From: Pilimelia columellifera
GTDB taxonomy: Bacteria > Actinomycetota > Actinomycetes > Mycobacteriales > Micromonosporaceae
Direction of reading: 5' to 3'
Length of the DNA: 64,000 nt
Assembly: GCF_039532605.1 (NCBI RefSeq)
Contig: NZ_BAAARY010000005.1
Span: 1-64,000 of the forward strand
In this document: positions 7,892-15,923 of the stretch, piece after piece
Layout: each line of letters begins with the position of its first letter
Position numbering within the stretch: position 1 is the first letter of the stretch
Made by a program: the position numbers and the translations under genes
The notes under the pieces: generated by a model
Databases searched by the model: none
Told to the model about the DNA's origin: nothing
Seen by the model: the letters and a program-made list of their open reading frames with translations, nothing else

Positions 7892-8607
7892 TGGCAACGA
7901 AGAAACTTCACACCAGCGTCCACGTCGGTGCGTTGACCTACGATGTTGACCTGCCCGCAGGAACGATCGCGGTGAAGGTCGACCCGGACGCCGACCGGAC
8001 CACGGTGCGGGTGTCGACCATCGACGACATCGGGCAGGCCGCCGACATGGTGACCGGCGCGACGTTCACCGAGACCGCCGGTCGGCTGACGGTGCGGCTG
8101 CCGAAGCCCCCCGCCGTCACACACGTCAACGGCGGCTCAATCTCGGTAATCCAGAACCTGGGCATCGTCACAGGGTCGGTGACCGGGGTGGTGATCGACC
8201 GGTTCGGCAACGTGCAAGCCGGTGGCGGAACGGCGATCGTGGGAGCGGTAGCGCCGATCGTGGTTGAGGTCACTGTCCCGCCCGGTAGCGGGCTGGTCGC
8301 CGCCGGGCAGTCCTGCGACGTCATCGCCGTCGGCCAGCTCCACACAGCGTGGGTGAACACGATGTCCGGGAACGTTCACCTGGACGCGGTGTTCGCACCG
8401 GAGGTCAAGTCAATGTCCGGCGATATTCGGGTAGGGCACCTGACCGGGGATGGGCGGTTCTCGACCATGTCCGGCGACATCCACGTCAACGCCGCCGCCC
8501 CGGTGAATGTGCGGGCTAGTTCGATGTCGGGGGACGTGACCGTGACCGGCCCGGCCGCCACCGTCCACGCCCGGTCGATGTCCGGCCGAGTCCGCACCCG
8601 GGACTGA
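7891..8607 (+). CDS. DUF4097-like beta-helix protein
   Basis: This 238-residue protein starts at an ATG overlapping the preceding stop. Its second half carries five evenly spaced rungs marked by MSG (NTMSGNVHL, KSMSGDIRV, STMSGDIHV, SSMSGDVTV, RSMSGRVRT), the hallmark of a short right-handed beta-helix of the DUF4097/LiaG type. There is no signal peptide or membrane helix, so it is probably cytoplasmic or attached through a partner. The next gene encodes a membrane protein. Such folds are usually reported near envelope-stress regulators. Its presence in a conjugation operon is notable and its role unknown. Confidence 0.75.
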   Translation: MATKKLHTSVHVGALTYDVDLPAGTIAVKVDPDADRTTVRVSTIDDIGQAADMVTGATFTETAGRLTVRLPKPPAVTHVNGGSISVIQNLGIVTGSVTGVVIDRFGNVQAGGGTAIVGAVAPIVVEVTVPPGSGLVAAGQSCDVIAVGQLHTAWVNTMSGNVHLDAVFAPEVKSMSGDIRVGHLTGDGRFSTMSGDIHVNAAAPVNVRASSMSGDVTVTGPAATVHARSMSGRVRTRD

Positions 8608-8612
8608 CGGCG

Positions 8613-9053
8613 GTGCGGCCCCACACGGTGGACCGGCACGTGACCGGAACAACAACCGAGGTAGCCGCCCTACTACGCCGCCACGCCCAAACCGGTGACC
8701 TGGTGGCCATGACCGCCCCGAAACCCACGGCTGATGGTCGGGTGTCGTTGACCCTGCGCGCCCGCACCGCCCTGCCAGATGCCGACCCGCCCCGGTTGGC
8801 GAGGGCTGTCCCGGCACCGGTCACGAAACCGGCTGGCGGTTCGGCTGGTTGGGTGCGGCCGGCTCTGATCGCGTTCGGTGCCACCGCTGGCCTGGCCATG
8901 GTCGGGGCGTTGGTGTGGCTGCTGCACCTGGCCTACCTGTGGATCGCCACCCACCTGGCGCTGCTGATCGGGGCGCTGGTCACCGCCGTGGTGCTGATCG
9001 TGGTGGTGCTGCGGCTACTCGGCGGCGGTGGCCGGCACTGCCCCGGCTGCTAA
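8613..9053 (+). CDS. Hypothetical two-helix membrane protein
   Basis: This 146-residue protein starts at a GTG five bases after the beta-helix gene stops. Residues 1-75 are soluble, with TTTEVAALLRRHAQTGDLVAM. Two hydrophobic stretches follow at about 82-108 and 112-137. It ends GGGGRHCPGC, so two Cys lie at the extreme C-terminus and could bind metal or form a disulfide. The spacing makes it a likely membrane partner of the upstream protein. No family recognised. Confidence 0.6.
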   Translation: MRPHTVDRHVTGTTTEVAALLRRHAQTGDLVAMTAPKPTADGRVSLTLRARTALPDADPPRLARAVPAPVTKPAGGSAGWVRPALIAFGATAGLAMVGALVWLLHLAYLWIATHLALLIGALVTAVVLIVVVLRLLGGGGRHCPGC

Positions 9054-9111
9054 CCCACCCCCTTCTGCTTCCCTTTCCCAATTTCTTCTTCCCCTTTGTG
9101 GAGGGTGTTTC

Positions 9112-9825
9112 GTGCTGCCCAACAACAAGATCCCTGAGCATTTGCGGTCGTGGTCGGTGCCGTGGCCGCTGTACATGCCGACGTTCGCTACCCCGCCGGA
9201 GCTACAGCCTGGTCCGGGGTTGGATGCCTCGGTCGCGGCTGGCTGGGCTGAACCGGCGTTCTTCCCGGCAGTCAACGACTGGCCGCAACGTCAAGCCGCC
9301 GCGCTGATTCCGTTTCAGGTGGTCGGGGGCCGTCCGCGTAACCCGTCCGGCCGCACCGGATACACCGGCCGCCGGTTGGGCCGGTGGGGTGAAAACCAGG
9401 CCGCTGACCCGATCGTCACCACCGGCGCCGGAGCCGACCGGCGGGTGCTGCTGATCCGCCGCGACGACTGCGGCCAGTGGGCCATCCCCGGCGGGATGGT
9501 CGACCCGGGCGAGACCGTCCCGGCCGCGTTGGTGCGGGAGCTGCGGGAGGAAACCGGCGTTGACCTGGCCGGCTACCGCGCGCAGATCCTGACCACCACC
9601 TACGTCGATGACCCGCGCAACACCGACGAGTCGTGGGTGGTGTCGACCGTCGCCCACTACCGCCTACCCGAAACGTCGCCGGCTACCGCTGGCAGTGACG
9701 CGTTGGAGGCCCGGTGGTGGCCGTTCGCCGATCTGGACACCCTGCTGGTGGCGGTCGCTGACGGCGGGGGTCGGCTGTATGCGGCGCACCGCCGGCTGCT
9801 GGGCCTGTGTGGGGGTGGCCGGTGA
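9112..9825 (+). CDS. Nudix hydrolase-domain protein, Pif-like
   Basis: GTG at 9112 with GGAGGG upstream is preferred over an in-frame start at 9028 inside the previous gene. The product has 237 residues. Residues 1-100 are specific to this family. The Nudix box follows at about 128-150 (GGMVDPGETVPAALVRELRE, then ETG), with every catalytic Glu present. In pSAM2 the Nudix-containing protein Pif blocks redundant transfer between cells already carrying the element. The same role is inferred here from position and domain. Nucleotide clean-up is an alternative. Confidence 0.75.
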   Translation: MLPNNKIPEHLRSWSVPWPLYMPTFATPPELQPGPGLDASVAAGWAEPAFFPAVNDWPQRQAAALIPFQVVGGRPRNPSGRTGYTGRRLGRWGENQAADPIVTTGAGADRRVLLIRRDDCGQWAIPGGMVDPGETVPAALVRELREETGVDLAGYRAQILTTTYVDDPRNTDESWVVSTVAHYRLPETSPATAGSDALEARWWPFADLDTLLVAVADGGGRLYAAHRRLLGLCGGGR

Positions 9826-11042
9826 TGGGCACCCTGACGGGTTGGGCCGGCTGGCTGTCGGCTCACCGTGAGGGCGTTGTGTTGGCCGCCGGGGCCGCAA
9901 CCGTCCTGCTGCTGGTGGTGGCAGGGGTGGTGCGGCACGCCCGTAGAGGACGCCCGGACCGGTGGGTTGATGGTGTGGCCCTGGTGCTGACGTTGGCGTG
10001 GTCGGCCGAAGGCATGTGGGAGGTGTCCACCGGCACCCTGGATTTGGGTGCCGCGTTCGCGGTGCCGGCCCTGTTCGTGTTCACGTCGCTGATGGCATCG
10101 GCGATGCTGCGCGCCCAACGCCACCAGCGTGTTCACGGGAACCCGGGCAAGCACGGCCGGTTCGCGTGGGCGGTCGCGGTAGCTGAGGCGTGCGTGGTTT
10201 CCCTAGCCGGGGACACCGCCACCGAAGGGGCGCTACGGATCGCGATCCCGCTGCTAGCGGTAGGTCAGTGGTGGCTGGGCATGACCGCCGACGGCACCAC
10301 CGAGGAACTCGGTCGTACGTCGTGGCGGTGGACACCGCGACGGCTGCTGTTGGCGGTGGGCGCGATCGAGCCGGGCGAGCGGGACGCGGTGACGCTGGAT
10401 CGGGACCGGTTGATCGCCCGGATGACCCGCATCGAGCACCAACGCCGACACGCCACCAAGAAAACCGCCCGCCGGCACGAACGGCGTCTGGCCCGGCTGT
10501 CGCTGACCGCCGACGACGACGTCATCGCCGAAGTCAGGCAACGCGTCGACCGGGCCACCTGGTGGCAGCACCCGGCAGAGCTGGACACCGCCACGCAGGA
10601 CACCGCCGAACAGGCCGTGACCGCTCTACGCGCCGGGCTGGCCCGCGCCCGAACGTGGGTCGACACCCGTCAACACGCCACTACCGCACAGCCCACCGGA
10701 CCGGGCACGGGGCAAGACACCGGTTCGGGCACGTCGGCGGGCCTGCCGGCAGATGCCGGCACCAACCCTGCCGTGCCTGCCGGCGTGGTGGCGGCGTCTT
10801 CGGTGCGGGTGCCGCCGGCACGGCGGGTCCAAACCCGGTCGGAATCGGCGCAGAAAGTGGCCCGTGCCGCCGCCAAGTTGCCGGCAGGCACCCCGGCGCA
10901 GATCGCCGCCAAAGCCGGTGTCTCCGAACGCACCGCCCGCCGCTACCTGCCTACCCCGCCGCCGGCACCAACCGACACGGCACCAGCAGAAACACCCAAC
11001 AAAACGACCGCCATCGGGGAGTCGATGGAGGTCGCCGCATGA
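9825..11042 (+). CDS. Transfer-associated membrane protein with C-terminal HTH (Spd-like)
   Basis: The ATG at 9825 overlaps the previous TGA, giving 405 residues. Hydrophobic helices lie near 18-36, 47-65, 75-92, 110-130 and 138-155. A basic, coiled-coil-prone stretch follows (about 195-240, rich in Arg/His). A Pro/Thr/Ala-rich linker leads to a C-terminal HTH (GTPAQIAAKAGVSERTARRYL, about 357-377). The layout matches plasmid-spread or transfer membrane proteins of actinobacterial elements, where the soluble tail may touch DNA. Its stop overlaps the next start. Confidence 0.65.
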   Translation: MGTLTGWAGWLSAHREGVVLAAGAATVLLLVVAGVVRHARRGRPDRWVDGVALVLTLAWSAEGMWEVSTGTLDLGAAFAVPALFVFTSLMASAMLRAQRHQRVHGNPGKHGRFAWAVAVAEACVVSLAGDTATEGALRIAIPLLAVGQWWLGMTADGTTEELGRTSWRWTPRRLLLAVGAIEPGERDAVTLDRDRLIARMTRIEHQRRHATKKTARRHERRLARLSLTADDDVIAEVRQRVDRATWWQHPAELDTATQDTAEQAVTALRAGLARARTWVDTRQHATTAQPTGPGTGQDTGSGTSAGLPADAGTNPAVPAGVVAASSVRVPPARRVQTRSESAQKVARAAAKLPAGTPAQIAAKAGVSERTARRYLPTPPPAPTDTAPAETPNKTTAIGESMEVAA

Positions 11043-11452
11043 CCGACACCCTGACCGCTGGTGCCGGCATTACGGTTCCGGACCGCCCATTTCGACATGA
11101 GGAGTCTGTGTTGAACGCCCACAAGAACCGGCGCGCGGTTATGGCCGAACTGTTGTTGCTGGCCAACCCGAGCGCCGTATATGTCCATACCCCTGGGGTG
11201 TCGCTGTCGGTGACCTTCGACAGCATCGGTGAGCTGAAGTCGTGGCTGGATCTGGCCGGACTCAACGACCCGGAGATGCTGACCGGGGAGCACGACGGTA
11301 CGACCGACGACGGCCGCGCCTACCGGTCGATGAACGCCTACCCGACGTGGCATGGCTGGGAGTTCTACGCCAACGCCACCGACTACACCGACAACACCGC
11401 GCAGCTCGACACGGCCACCATCGAGCAACTCACCGCCCTGACGGCTGCCTGA
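11039..11452 (+). CDS. Hypothetical AICE protein
   Basis: This 137-residue protein starts at an ATG in a 4-base ATGA overlap with the preceding gene. No membrane helix or catalytic motif was seen. Segments such as YVHTPGVSLSVTFDSIGELKSWLDLAGL suggest a mixed alpha/beta fold, and the C-terminus is acidic. The coupling to the membrane/HTH gene supports a joint role in transfer. Function unknown. Confidence 0.6.
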   Translation: MTDTLTAGAGITVPDRPFRHEESVLNAHKNRRAVMAELLLLANPSAVYVHTPGVSLSVTFDSIGELKSWLDLAGLNDPEMLTGEHDGTTDDGRAYRSMNAYPTWHGWEFYANATDYTDNTAQLDTATIEQLTALTAA

Positions 11453-11470
11453 TCGCCGGCGGACCTTGGC

Positions 11471-11510
11471 CCCACTGCGGGTGCGACCGTTGCGGCGCGC
11501 CCGCAGTGGG
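11471..11510. terminator. Hairpin in the transfer operon
   Basis: CCCACTGCGGG (11471-11481) and CCCGCAGTGGG (11500-11510) form a perfect 11-base stem with an 18-base loop and no following T run. It lies between two genes and could attenuate transcription or stabilise an mRNA end. A plus-strand frame through it would encode a Cys-rich peptide but has no clear start. Confidence 0.4.
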
Positions 11511-11592
11511 CTGCCGCCGCGCCGCCTACGGCTGCCGTGGGTGGGGCGTTGAGCGACGAACCGCCGTTCTGATCTGACTGGTTGGAGAGCTG

Positions 11593-11730
11593 ATGAAATC
11601 CAAGTTGTTCGGCCTGATCGCTGTTGTGGTGGGCGGGTTTTACCTGTTTAACAACCCCACCGGGGCCGCCGGAACCGTGAAGTCGATTGTCGAGGCGGTC
11701 GGAACGTTCCTAGGGGCGCTCACCCACTGA
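11593..11730 (+). CDS. 45-residue hydrophobic membrane peptide
   Basis: ATG at 11593 follows GGAGAG by three bases. The 45-residue product begins MKSKLFGLIAVVVGGFYLF and is hydrophobic over residues 4-19, with a second amphipathic stretch (SIVEAVGTFLGAL). It sits among transfer genes, where short hydrophobic Spd-type proteins are usual and are thought to help plasmid spread through mycelium. Ribosome binding site, composition and position support a real gene. The name Spd is inferred. Confidence 0.6.
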   Translation: MKSKLFGLIAVVVGGFYLFNNPTGAAGTVKSIVEAVGTFLGALTH

Positions 11731-11762
11731 AACACCCCATTCTTTGACTGAGAGGACTTGTT

Positions 11763-12230
11763 ATGTGTCGCAGTAAAGCCAATGGCGGACGTCGCTGCTC
11801 CGGGGCCGGTGGCCACAGCGCAGGCGTCACCAGCAACGACACCACCCCCGAGCCGGTGATCACCCCGGACCCGGTAACCACCCCGGACCCGGTGGCCGCA
11901 CCGGACGCGGTGGCTGTGCCGGAGGGGGTGCGGGGGCCGGTGGTGGTGGACCGCAATCACGGCACGGTGATCGAACGCCTTGAGGGGACCATCCACATCG
12001 ACCGCATTGGCACCCCCGCCCCCGCCAACCCGGCCGGGCAGGTTCCGTCCCAGCGTCCGGCTGGGGCCGGCAACGGGGAGAGCGTGACTGTCCGCGACGC
12101 CGACGGCAACGTGCGGATCACGGTCGGTCAAAACTTCGGTGAGGTCATCACCCACCTCGACGGCAACACGCACATGGCCACGCTCGGGAACCTGCACGGT
12201 ATGACGTTCACCCCGTCGCCCGAGAACTGA
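11763..12230 (+). CDS. Hypothetical protein with CRSK N-terminus and Pro repeats
   Basis: This 155-residue protein has a short ribosome binding site (GAGAGGAC) upstream. It begins MCRSKANGGRRC, a small Cys/Arg/Lys motif that I recall from other actinobacterial mobile-element proteins. Residues 28-55 repeat the pattern PDPVTT/PDPVAA. The rest is beta-rich (GPVVVDRNHGTVIERLEGTIHI, ITVGQNFGEVITHLDGNTHM), with two similar HGTVIERL/FGEVITHL units. The repeat DNA contains GACCCGGT copies. Function unknown. Confidence 0.6.
   Translation: MCRSKANGGRRCSGAGGHSAGVTSNDTTPEPVITPDPVTTPDPVAAPDAVAVPEGVRGPVVVDRNHGTVIERLEGTIHIDRIGTPAPANPAGQVPSQRPAGAGNGESVTVRDADGNVRITVGQNFGEVITHLDGNTHMATLGNLHGMTFTPSPEN
11869..11904 (+). 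repeat. 18-bp direct repeats with GACCCGGT
   Basis: Two copies of ACCCCGGACCCGGT(A/G)(A/G)CC lie in tandem, with a third, diverged copy downstream. They encode the Pro repeats of the host gene. GACCCGGT differs by one base from GACCCGGA, the TraB recognition repeat described for plasmid pSVH1. They may therefore be a transfer-origin motif, or only a coding repeat. Confidence 0.35.
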
Positions 12231-12236
12231 TTACGC

Positions 12237-12334
12237 CCGGCGGCGCAGCCCACCGGCTACCAACCTGTGCTGCGCCGCCGGCTCAACCCCTTATGACGGG
12301 ACCTCAACCATGCGGTTGGGGTCCCGCCCCCTTT
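12237..12334 (+). terminator. Two tandem hairpins before the DUF3307-like gene
   Basis: CCGGCGGCGCAGC (12237-12249) pairs perfectly with 12269-12281. A second hairpin, 12298-12309 with 12314-12325, is a 12-base stem with one G-U pair and a 4-base loop, followed by CCCCCTTTT. The second resembles an intrinsic terminator. Together they probably end or attenuate the upstream transcript before the translocase segment. Confidence 0.55.
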
Positions 12335-12351
12335 TGAGGTGAGGACTTCCC

Positions 12352-12816
12352 ATGCTGTCAGATCCACACACTGAGCTTGCTGCCATCGGCGGGGTGTTCG
12401 CGGCGTTGTTCGCCGCCCACCAGGTCGGTGACTACTGGGTCCAGACCGACCACCAGGCCGTCACTAAGGCCCGACCGGGGTGGGTGGGCCGGTTGGCCTG
12501 CGCCACCCACGTGACCACCTACACGCTCACGGCGTGTGTGGCGTTGGTGTTCCTGGCCGCCGCGACCGGGTGGCGACCCGACGTCGATTCCGCGGTGACC
12601 GGCCTGCTGATTTCAGCGGTCAGTCACTACGTCGCCGACCGGCGCGCGGTGGTCGCGTGGTTGGTCGAGCACGCCAACCTTGCCCGTTTCTACGTGTTGG
12701 GCGCGCCGCGTCCAGACCGTGATGACAACCCCACGTTGGGGACGGGGGCGCATGCCCTGGACCAGTCCTGGCACATCGGGTGGTTGTTCCTGTCCGCCTT
12801 GTTCATCGCCGCCTGA
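12352..12816 (+). CDS. DUF3307-like integral membrane protein
   Basis: This 154-residue protein starts at an ATG with GAGGTGAGGA upstream. Its first helix carries HQVGDYWVQTD, matching the H..GD..(L/V)Q motif of DUF3307 membrane proteins. Further hydrophobic segments lie near 45-70, 80-95 and 137-153. It stands 18 bases before the translocase gene, the usual place of a small membrane partner of TraB. A role in transfer or spread is inferred. Confidence 0.65.
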   Translation: MLSDPHTELAAIGGVFAALFAAHQVGDYWVQTDHQAVTKARPGWVGRLACATHVTTYTLTACVALVFLAAATGWRPDVDSAVTGLLISAVSHYVADRRAVVAWLVEHANLARFYVLGAPRPDRDDNPTLGTGAHALDQSWHIGWLFLSALFIAA

Positions 12817-12834
12817 CGTTGGAGGGCAGACACT

Positions 12835-15111
12835 GTGAGCACCCCTGATCCGAACGCTGAGGACTTTGACTGGATCGCCGCTGAGTCTGACTTGGGCGAG
12901 GTGGTCGATCTGGAGGCCGCGCGGCAGCGCCGCGACAACGCGACTGTTGTCCCGTCTGAGGTGCCGAACGATGCGGTGCCGGGGCCTACCGGGCCGGCGG
13001 GAGATGCCGGGCAGGAGGTGTTGGAAGGCGAGGTCGTGGCTGCGAAGGTCACGGACGCGCCGCCGGAGTTGAAGCAGTGGGTATGGGCGGTCGGGTGGAA
13101 GCACAAGACCCGCCGCTTGTGGACCTACAAGTACCGGCATGCGTGGAACACGATCGTGGTGCTCGGCGCGTGGGGTGTGCGCGCGTCGGGCTGGTGGTTT
13201 CGGGGGATCGCCCGATCGGTCAACGACTTCTTCAACTACGTCGACGACCGTCAGGCCCTCACCATCGCCGACCAGACGGCCGGCGCTGTCGACGGTAAAG
13301 CGGATGTGGACGCGTGGCTCAAGGCCCGCGCTGAGCGGCATCGGGAGGTCAAGGACCGCCGCAGGGTGGTCCGTACCCGGACTATCTTGCCGCTGGCCTG
13401 TTTGGTCGGGCTGGTTGGTTTGCTGATCTGGCTCGGCCGGGGCGACATGATCCGCAGCAATCTCGGGCACGCCGCCCTGGCCGGGTGGGTGGGGTTGGGG
13501 TGCTGGCTGGTCTGGTACGGCCGGGCACGCACCGCGCCGTTCTTCCCGCAGTTCCGGGAGCCGTCCCCGTATCCGCCGGTCACCAACGACACCATCACCG
13601 GCGCGTTGCTGGCCACCGGCATCACCCAGTTCCGGGAGGTCGTGAAGGCCGGACACTCCCCGGTCGATGTCATCTTCCGCGACGACGCCGCGGGCGGGAA
13701 GATCGCCGAAACGCACCCGATCCCCGGTGTGACCACGCAGATGGTGATGGCTAAGTCCATCGTCATCGCCGGTGGTCTCAAACGCCCACCCGCGATGGTG
13801 CACCTGTCGCAGGCCCCCACCGGGGTCCCCGGACACGTCGAGATCCTGGTGTTGGACATCGACCCCGGGCAGACCAAACCCAAACGGTTCGCCTACCTCG
13901 GCAAACCGGTCAACGTCGGCGCGCCGTGCACCATCGGCTACGACCCACGCAACCGCCCCGTGCGGTGGCCGCTGCCCGGGGCGAACGGCATCACCACCGG
14001 CACCCCCGGCTCAGGCAAAACCGCCTACCTGATCGGATTGGCGTGCCTGGGCTGCGCCGACGTCGACGGCGCTCAAATAGCGATCTTCGACTTCAAGGGC
14101 ATGGGCGACTACGCCGAACTAGAACCGGTCTGCTTCGCCTACGGCGCGGACGCCGACCCCACCGAAACCGCACGCATGCTGGTCGGGTTCCTCACCACCC
14201 TCAAACGGGAGATCATCCGCCGCCGTCAAGTCCTCACCGACCTGAAGAAAATCGGCTCCGAGCTGCTGGACAACAACGCCGCCGCCCTCACCGACCGGCT
14301 CGCCCGCTCCAAGAAACACAACATGCCATGGATCCTGGTCATCATCGACGAAATCCACGAAGGTCTCGGCGACCCGATCCACGGCAAAGACATCGCCGCC
14401 CTGCTCACAGACCTGATGAAGATCGGCCGGGCGTGCGGCATCCACGTCGAGATCGCCTCGCAGCGCACCGACACCGACTCCATCCCAACCTCGATCAGCT
14501 CCCTGCCGATCGTGCGAGTCGCGTTCCACCAAAACGGGCAACCCGGCAACGACATGATCCTGGGCACCGGAGCCTACAAACGCGGCGTCGACGCGACCGC
14601 GTTCCGCCGCGGCGCGGCCGGCACCGCCGCCGACGACCGAGGCTCCTGCTGGTACATCGGCTCCGAAGGCGGCGAACCCGTCCGAGTACGCACCACATTC
14701 GTGCTCCCCGACGTCAAACGGATCGTCGCGTCCGCGCTGACCGAACGCACCAAAGCGGGGACATTGATCGGGGCGGCGGCAGGCATCGTCGAGCAAACCC
14801 AAACCACACCCGCCTACAGCGCCCTCGACGACGTACGCGCGGTGTTCATCGGCGACGACATCGCCCTGCACGGCGACGTCATCTACGCCCGGGTCAACAC
14901 CCGCCACCCCGGCCGGTGGAAATCACAAGCCGCCCTGATGGCCGCGGTGAAAGCCGAAGCGCCAGGCTGGAAAACACCCACCGTCGACGTTGGGCAGATC
15001 CGCCCAGCCGACGCCCCCGTCGACGCCGGGATCGAAAAGACCCGCAAAGGCATCCGCCTCAACCACCTCGAAGCCGCCATCACCGAGCGTGACAACAAAC
15101 GGGGCAACTAG
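12835..15111 (+). CDS. traB: FtsK/SpoIIIE-like DNA translocase, TraB/TraSA type
   Basis: GTG at 12835 follows GGAGGG by eight bases, giving 758 residues. Two membrane helices lie near 182-202 and 211-228. The motor follows: Walker A GTPGSGKT near 390-397, Walker B VIIDE near 502-506, and an ASQRTDTDSIPTSI segment typical of the FtsK family. In actinobacteria one such hexameric motor moves double-stranded plasmid or element DNA between hyphae without a relaxase. The short tail after the motor may hold the DNA-reading domain. A perfect 8-base hairpin lies directly downstream. Intact by length and motifs. Confidence 0.9.
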   Translation: MSTPDPNAEDFDWIAAESDLGEVVDLEAARQRRDNATVVPSEVPNDAVPGPTGPAGDAGQEVLEGEVVAAKVTDAPPELKQWVWAVGWKHKTRRLWTYKYRHAWNTIVVLGAWGVRASGWWFRGIARSVNDFFNYVDDRQALTIADQTAGAVDGKADVDAWLKARAERHREVKDRRRVVRTRTILPLACLVGLVGLLIWLGRGDMIRSNLGHAALAGWVGLGCWLVWYGRARTAPFFPQFREPSPYPPVTNDTITGALLATGITQFREVVKAGHSPVDVIFRDDAAGGKIAETHPIPGVTTQMVMAKSIVIAGGLKRPPAMVHLSQAPTGVPGHVEILVLDIDPGQTKPKRFAYLGKPVNVGAPCTIGYDPRNRPVRWPLPGANGITTGTPGSGKTAYLIGLACLGCADVDGAQIAIFDFKGMGDYAELEPVCFAYGADADPTETARMLVGFLTTLKREIIRRRQVLTDLKKIGSELLDNNAAALTDRLARSKKHNMPWILVIIDEIHEGLGDPIHGKDIAALLTDLMKIGRACGIHVEIASQRTDTDSIPTSISSLPIVRVAFHQNGQPGNDMILGTGAYKRGVDATAFRRGAAGTAADDRGSCWYIGSEGGEPVRVRTTFVLPDVKRIVASALTERTKAGTLIGAAAGIVEQTQTTPAYSALDDVRAVFIGDDIALHGDVIYARVNTRHPGRWKSQAALMAAVKAEAPGWKTPTVDVGQIRPADAPVDAGIEKTRKGIRLNHLEAAITERDNKRGN

Positions 15112-15119
15112 CACCCCAC

Positions 15120-15143
15120 GGCCGGGCTGAGACAGGCCCGGCC
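15120..15143 (+). terminator. Hairpin after traB
   Basis: GGCCGGGC (15120-15127) pairs perfectly with GCCCGGCC (15136-15143) around an 8-base loop, nine bases after the traB stop. There is no T run. A second structured stretch (15166-15210) pairs GGACCGCGAGGCC with GGCCTCGCGGGTCC apart from one bulged base. Together they probably end the transfer transcript. Confidence 0.5.
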
Positions 15144-15311
15144 GGACCCCCGCCACGACTAGATCGGACCGCGAGGCCTAGCGGGTGCCCCCGCGAGGCC
15201 TCGCGGGTCCGCTAGCCCCCACCCTCGCCCCCCAACCACACCACCACCAGCCGACTCGCTCCTAGCGCCCGGCACGACCCCGCACACCCAAAAACCGGCC
15301 CGGAGGCCCTC

Positions 15312-15743
15312 ATGAGCACCCCCACCCACAACCCGCTATGGGCAATGTTCACCCTGCTCACCGCCCTGCTCTGGCTACCCGCCCGGACCACCCCCGGACT
15401 CACACTGATCACTGTCGGTAGCCTCGCCGGTCTCCTCGGACACCCCTGGTGGGGCCTGACCGCCGCCATCCTCGGCGCGATGGTCTACGCCCAACAGTGC
15501 TCCCGCACCCCCTACGCCCGCTGCCCGCGATGCAAAGGAACCGGCCACCACCACACCCGCCGCAACAAAGCCTGCCGCCCATGCCGAGGCAAAGGCGTGC
15601 GAATGCGATGGGGACGCGCAGTGATGAACACCTACCGCCGCGCCACCTACACCGCCCCCACCGCCCCCCGCCCCGCCCCGGCCCGGCCGTTCACCCCGAA
15701 CAGCTACGCCGACGCCCTACGCGACAACGCCGATGGCAAGTGA
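15312..15743 (+). CDS. Membrane protein with DnaJ-like zinc ribbon
   Basis: This 143-residue protein starts at an ATG with GGAGG upstream. Hydrophobic helices lie near 8-25 and 28-58. Residues 70-95 hold CPRCKGTG and CRPCRGKG, two CxxCxGxG motifs like those of DnaJ, able to bind one zinc ion. The tail is basic and Pro-rich. It lies between the translocase and replication genes. A link between membrane and DNA or protein is plausible. Function unknown. Confidence 0.6.
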   Translation: MSTPTHNPLWAMFTLLTALLWLPARTTPGLTLITVGSLAGLLGHPWWGLTAAILGAMVYAQQCSRTPYARCPRCKGTGHHHTRRNKACRPCRGKGVRMRWGRAVMNTYRRATYTAPTAPRPAPARPFTPNSYADALRDNADGK

Positions 15744-15923
15744 CCCAGTGATCACCACCCAGACGATGACCCGCATCACCCGGAGCGCGCCCGAGTCCGC
15801 GCCCTGGGCAACGCCGTCGTCCCCCAGGTCGCCGAAGCGATCGGCCGCCTGATCGATGACGACCACAACGCCGAACGGCACCGCCATCTACAACCTGCGC
15901 GAAAGGAGATCGATCATGGGTGA
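15744..15923 (+). pseudogene. 3' remnant of a cytosine-5 DNA methyltransferase gene
   Basis: The frame from 15744 to the TGA at 15921-15923 has no start codon but encodes RVRALGNAVVPQVAEAIGRLI (about 15792-15854). This closely matches the C-terminal motif X region of C5-cytosine methyltransferases (R-RALGNAV-P). Nothing of the upstream catalytic motifs remains: the preceding DNA encodes the zinc-ribbon gene in another frame. It is read as the tail of a lost methyltransferase gene, and its end overlaps the start of the primase gene. Confidence 0.6.

Noticed and set aside
11462..11577. Cys-rich peptide frame (CGCDRCGAP) after the 11039-11452 gene
   Set aside because: There is no start codon or ribosome binding site, and the inverted repeat at 11471-11510 explains the sequence better.
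15856..15915. Primase gene starting at the ATG at 15856
   Set aside because: The ATG at 15916 has a strong AAGGAG, and family-like residues start there. The upstream part overlaps the methyltransferase remnant.
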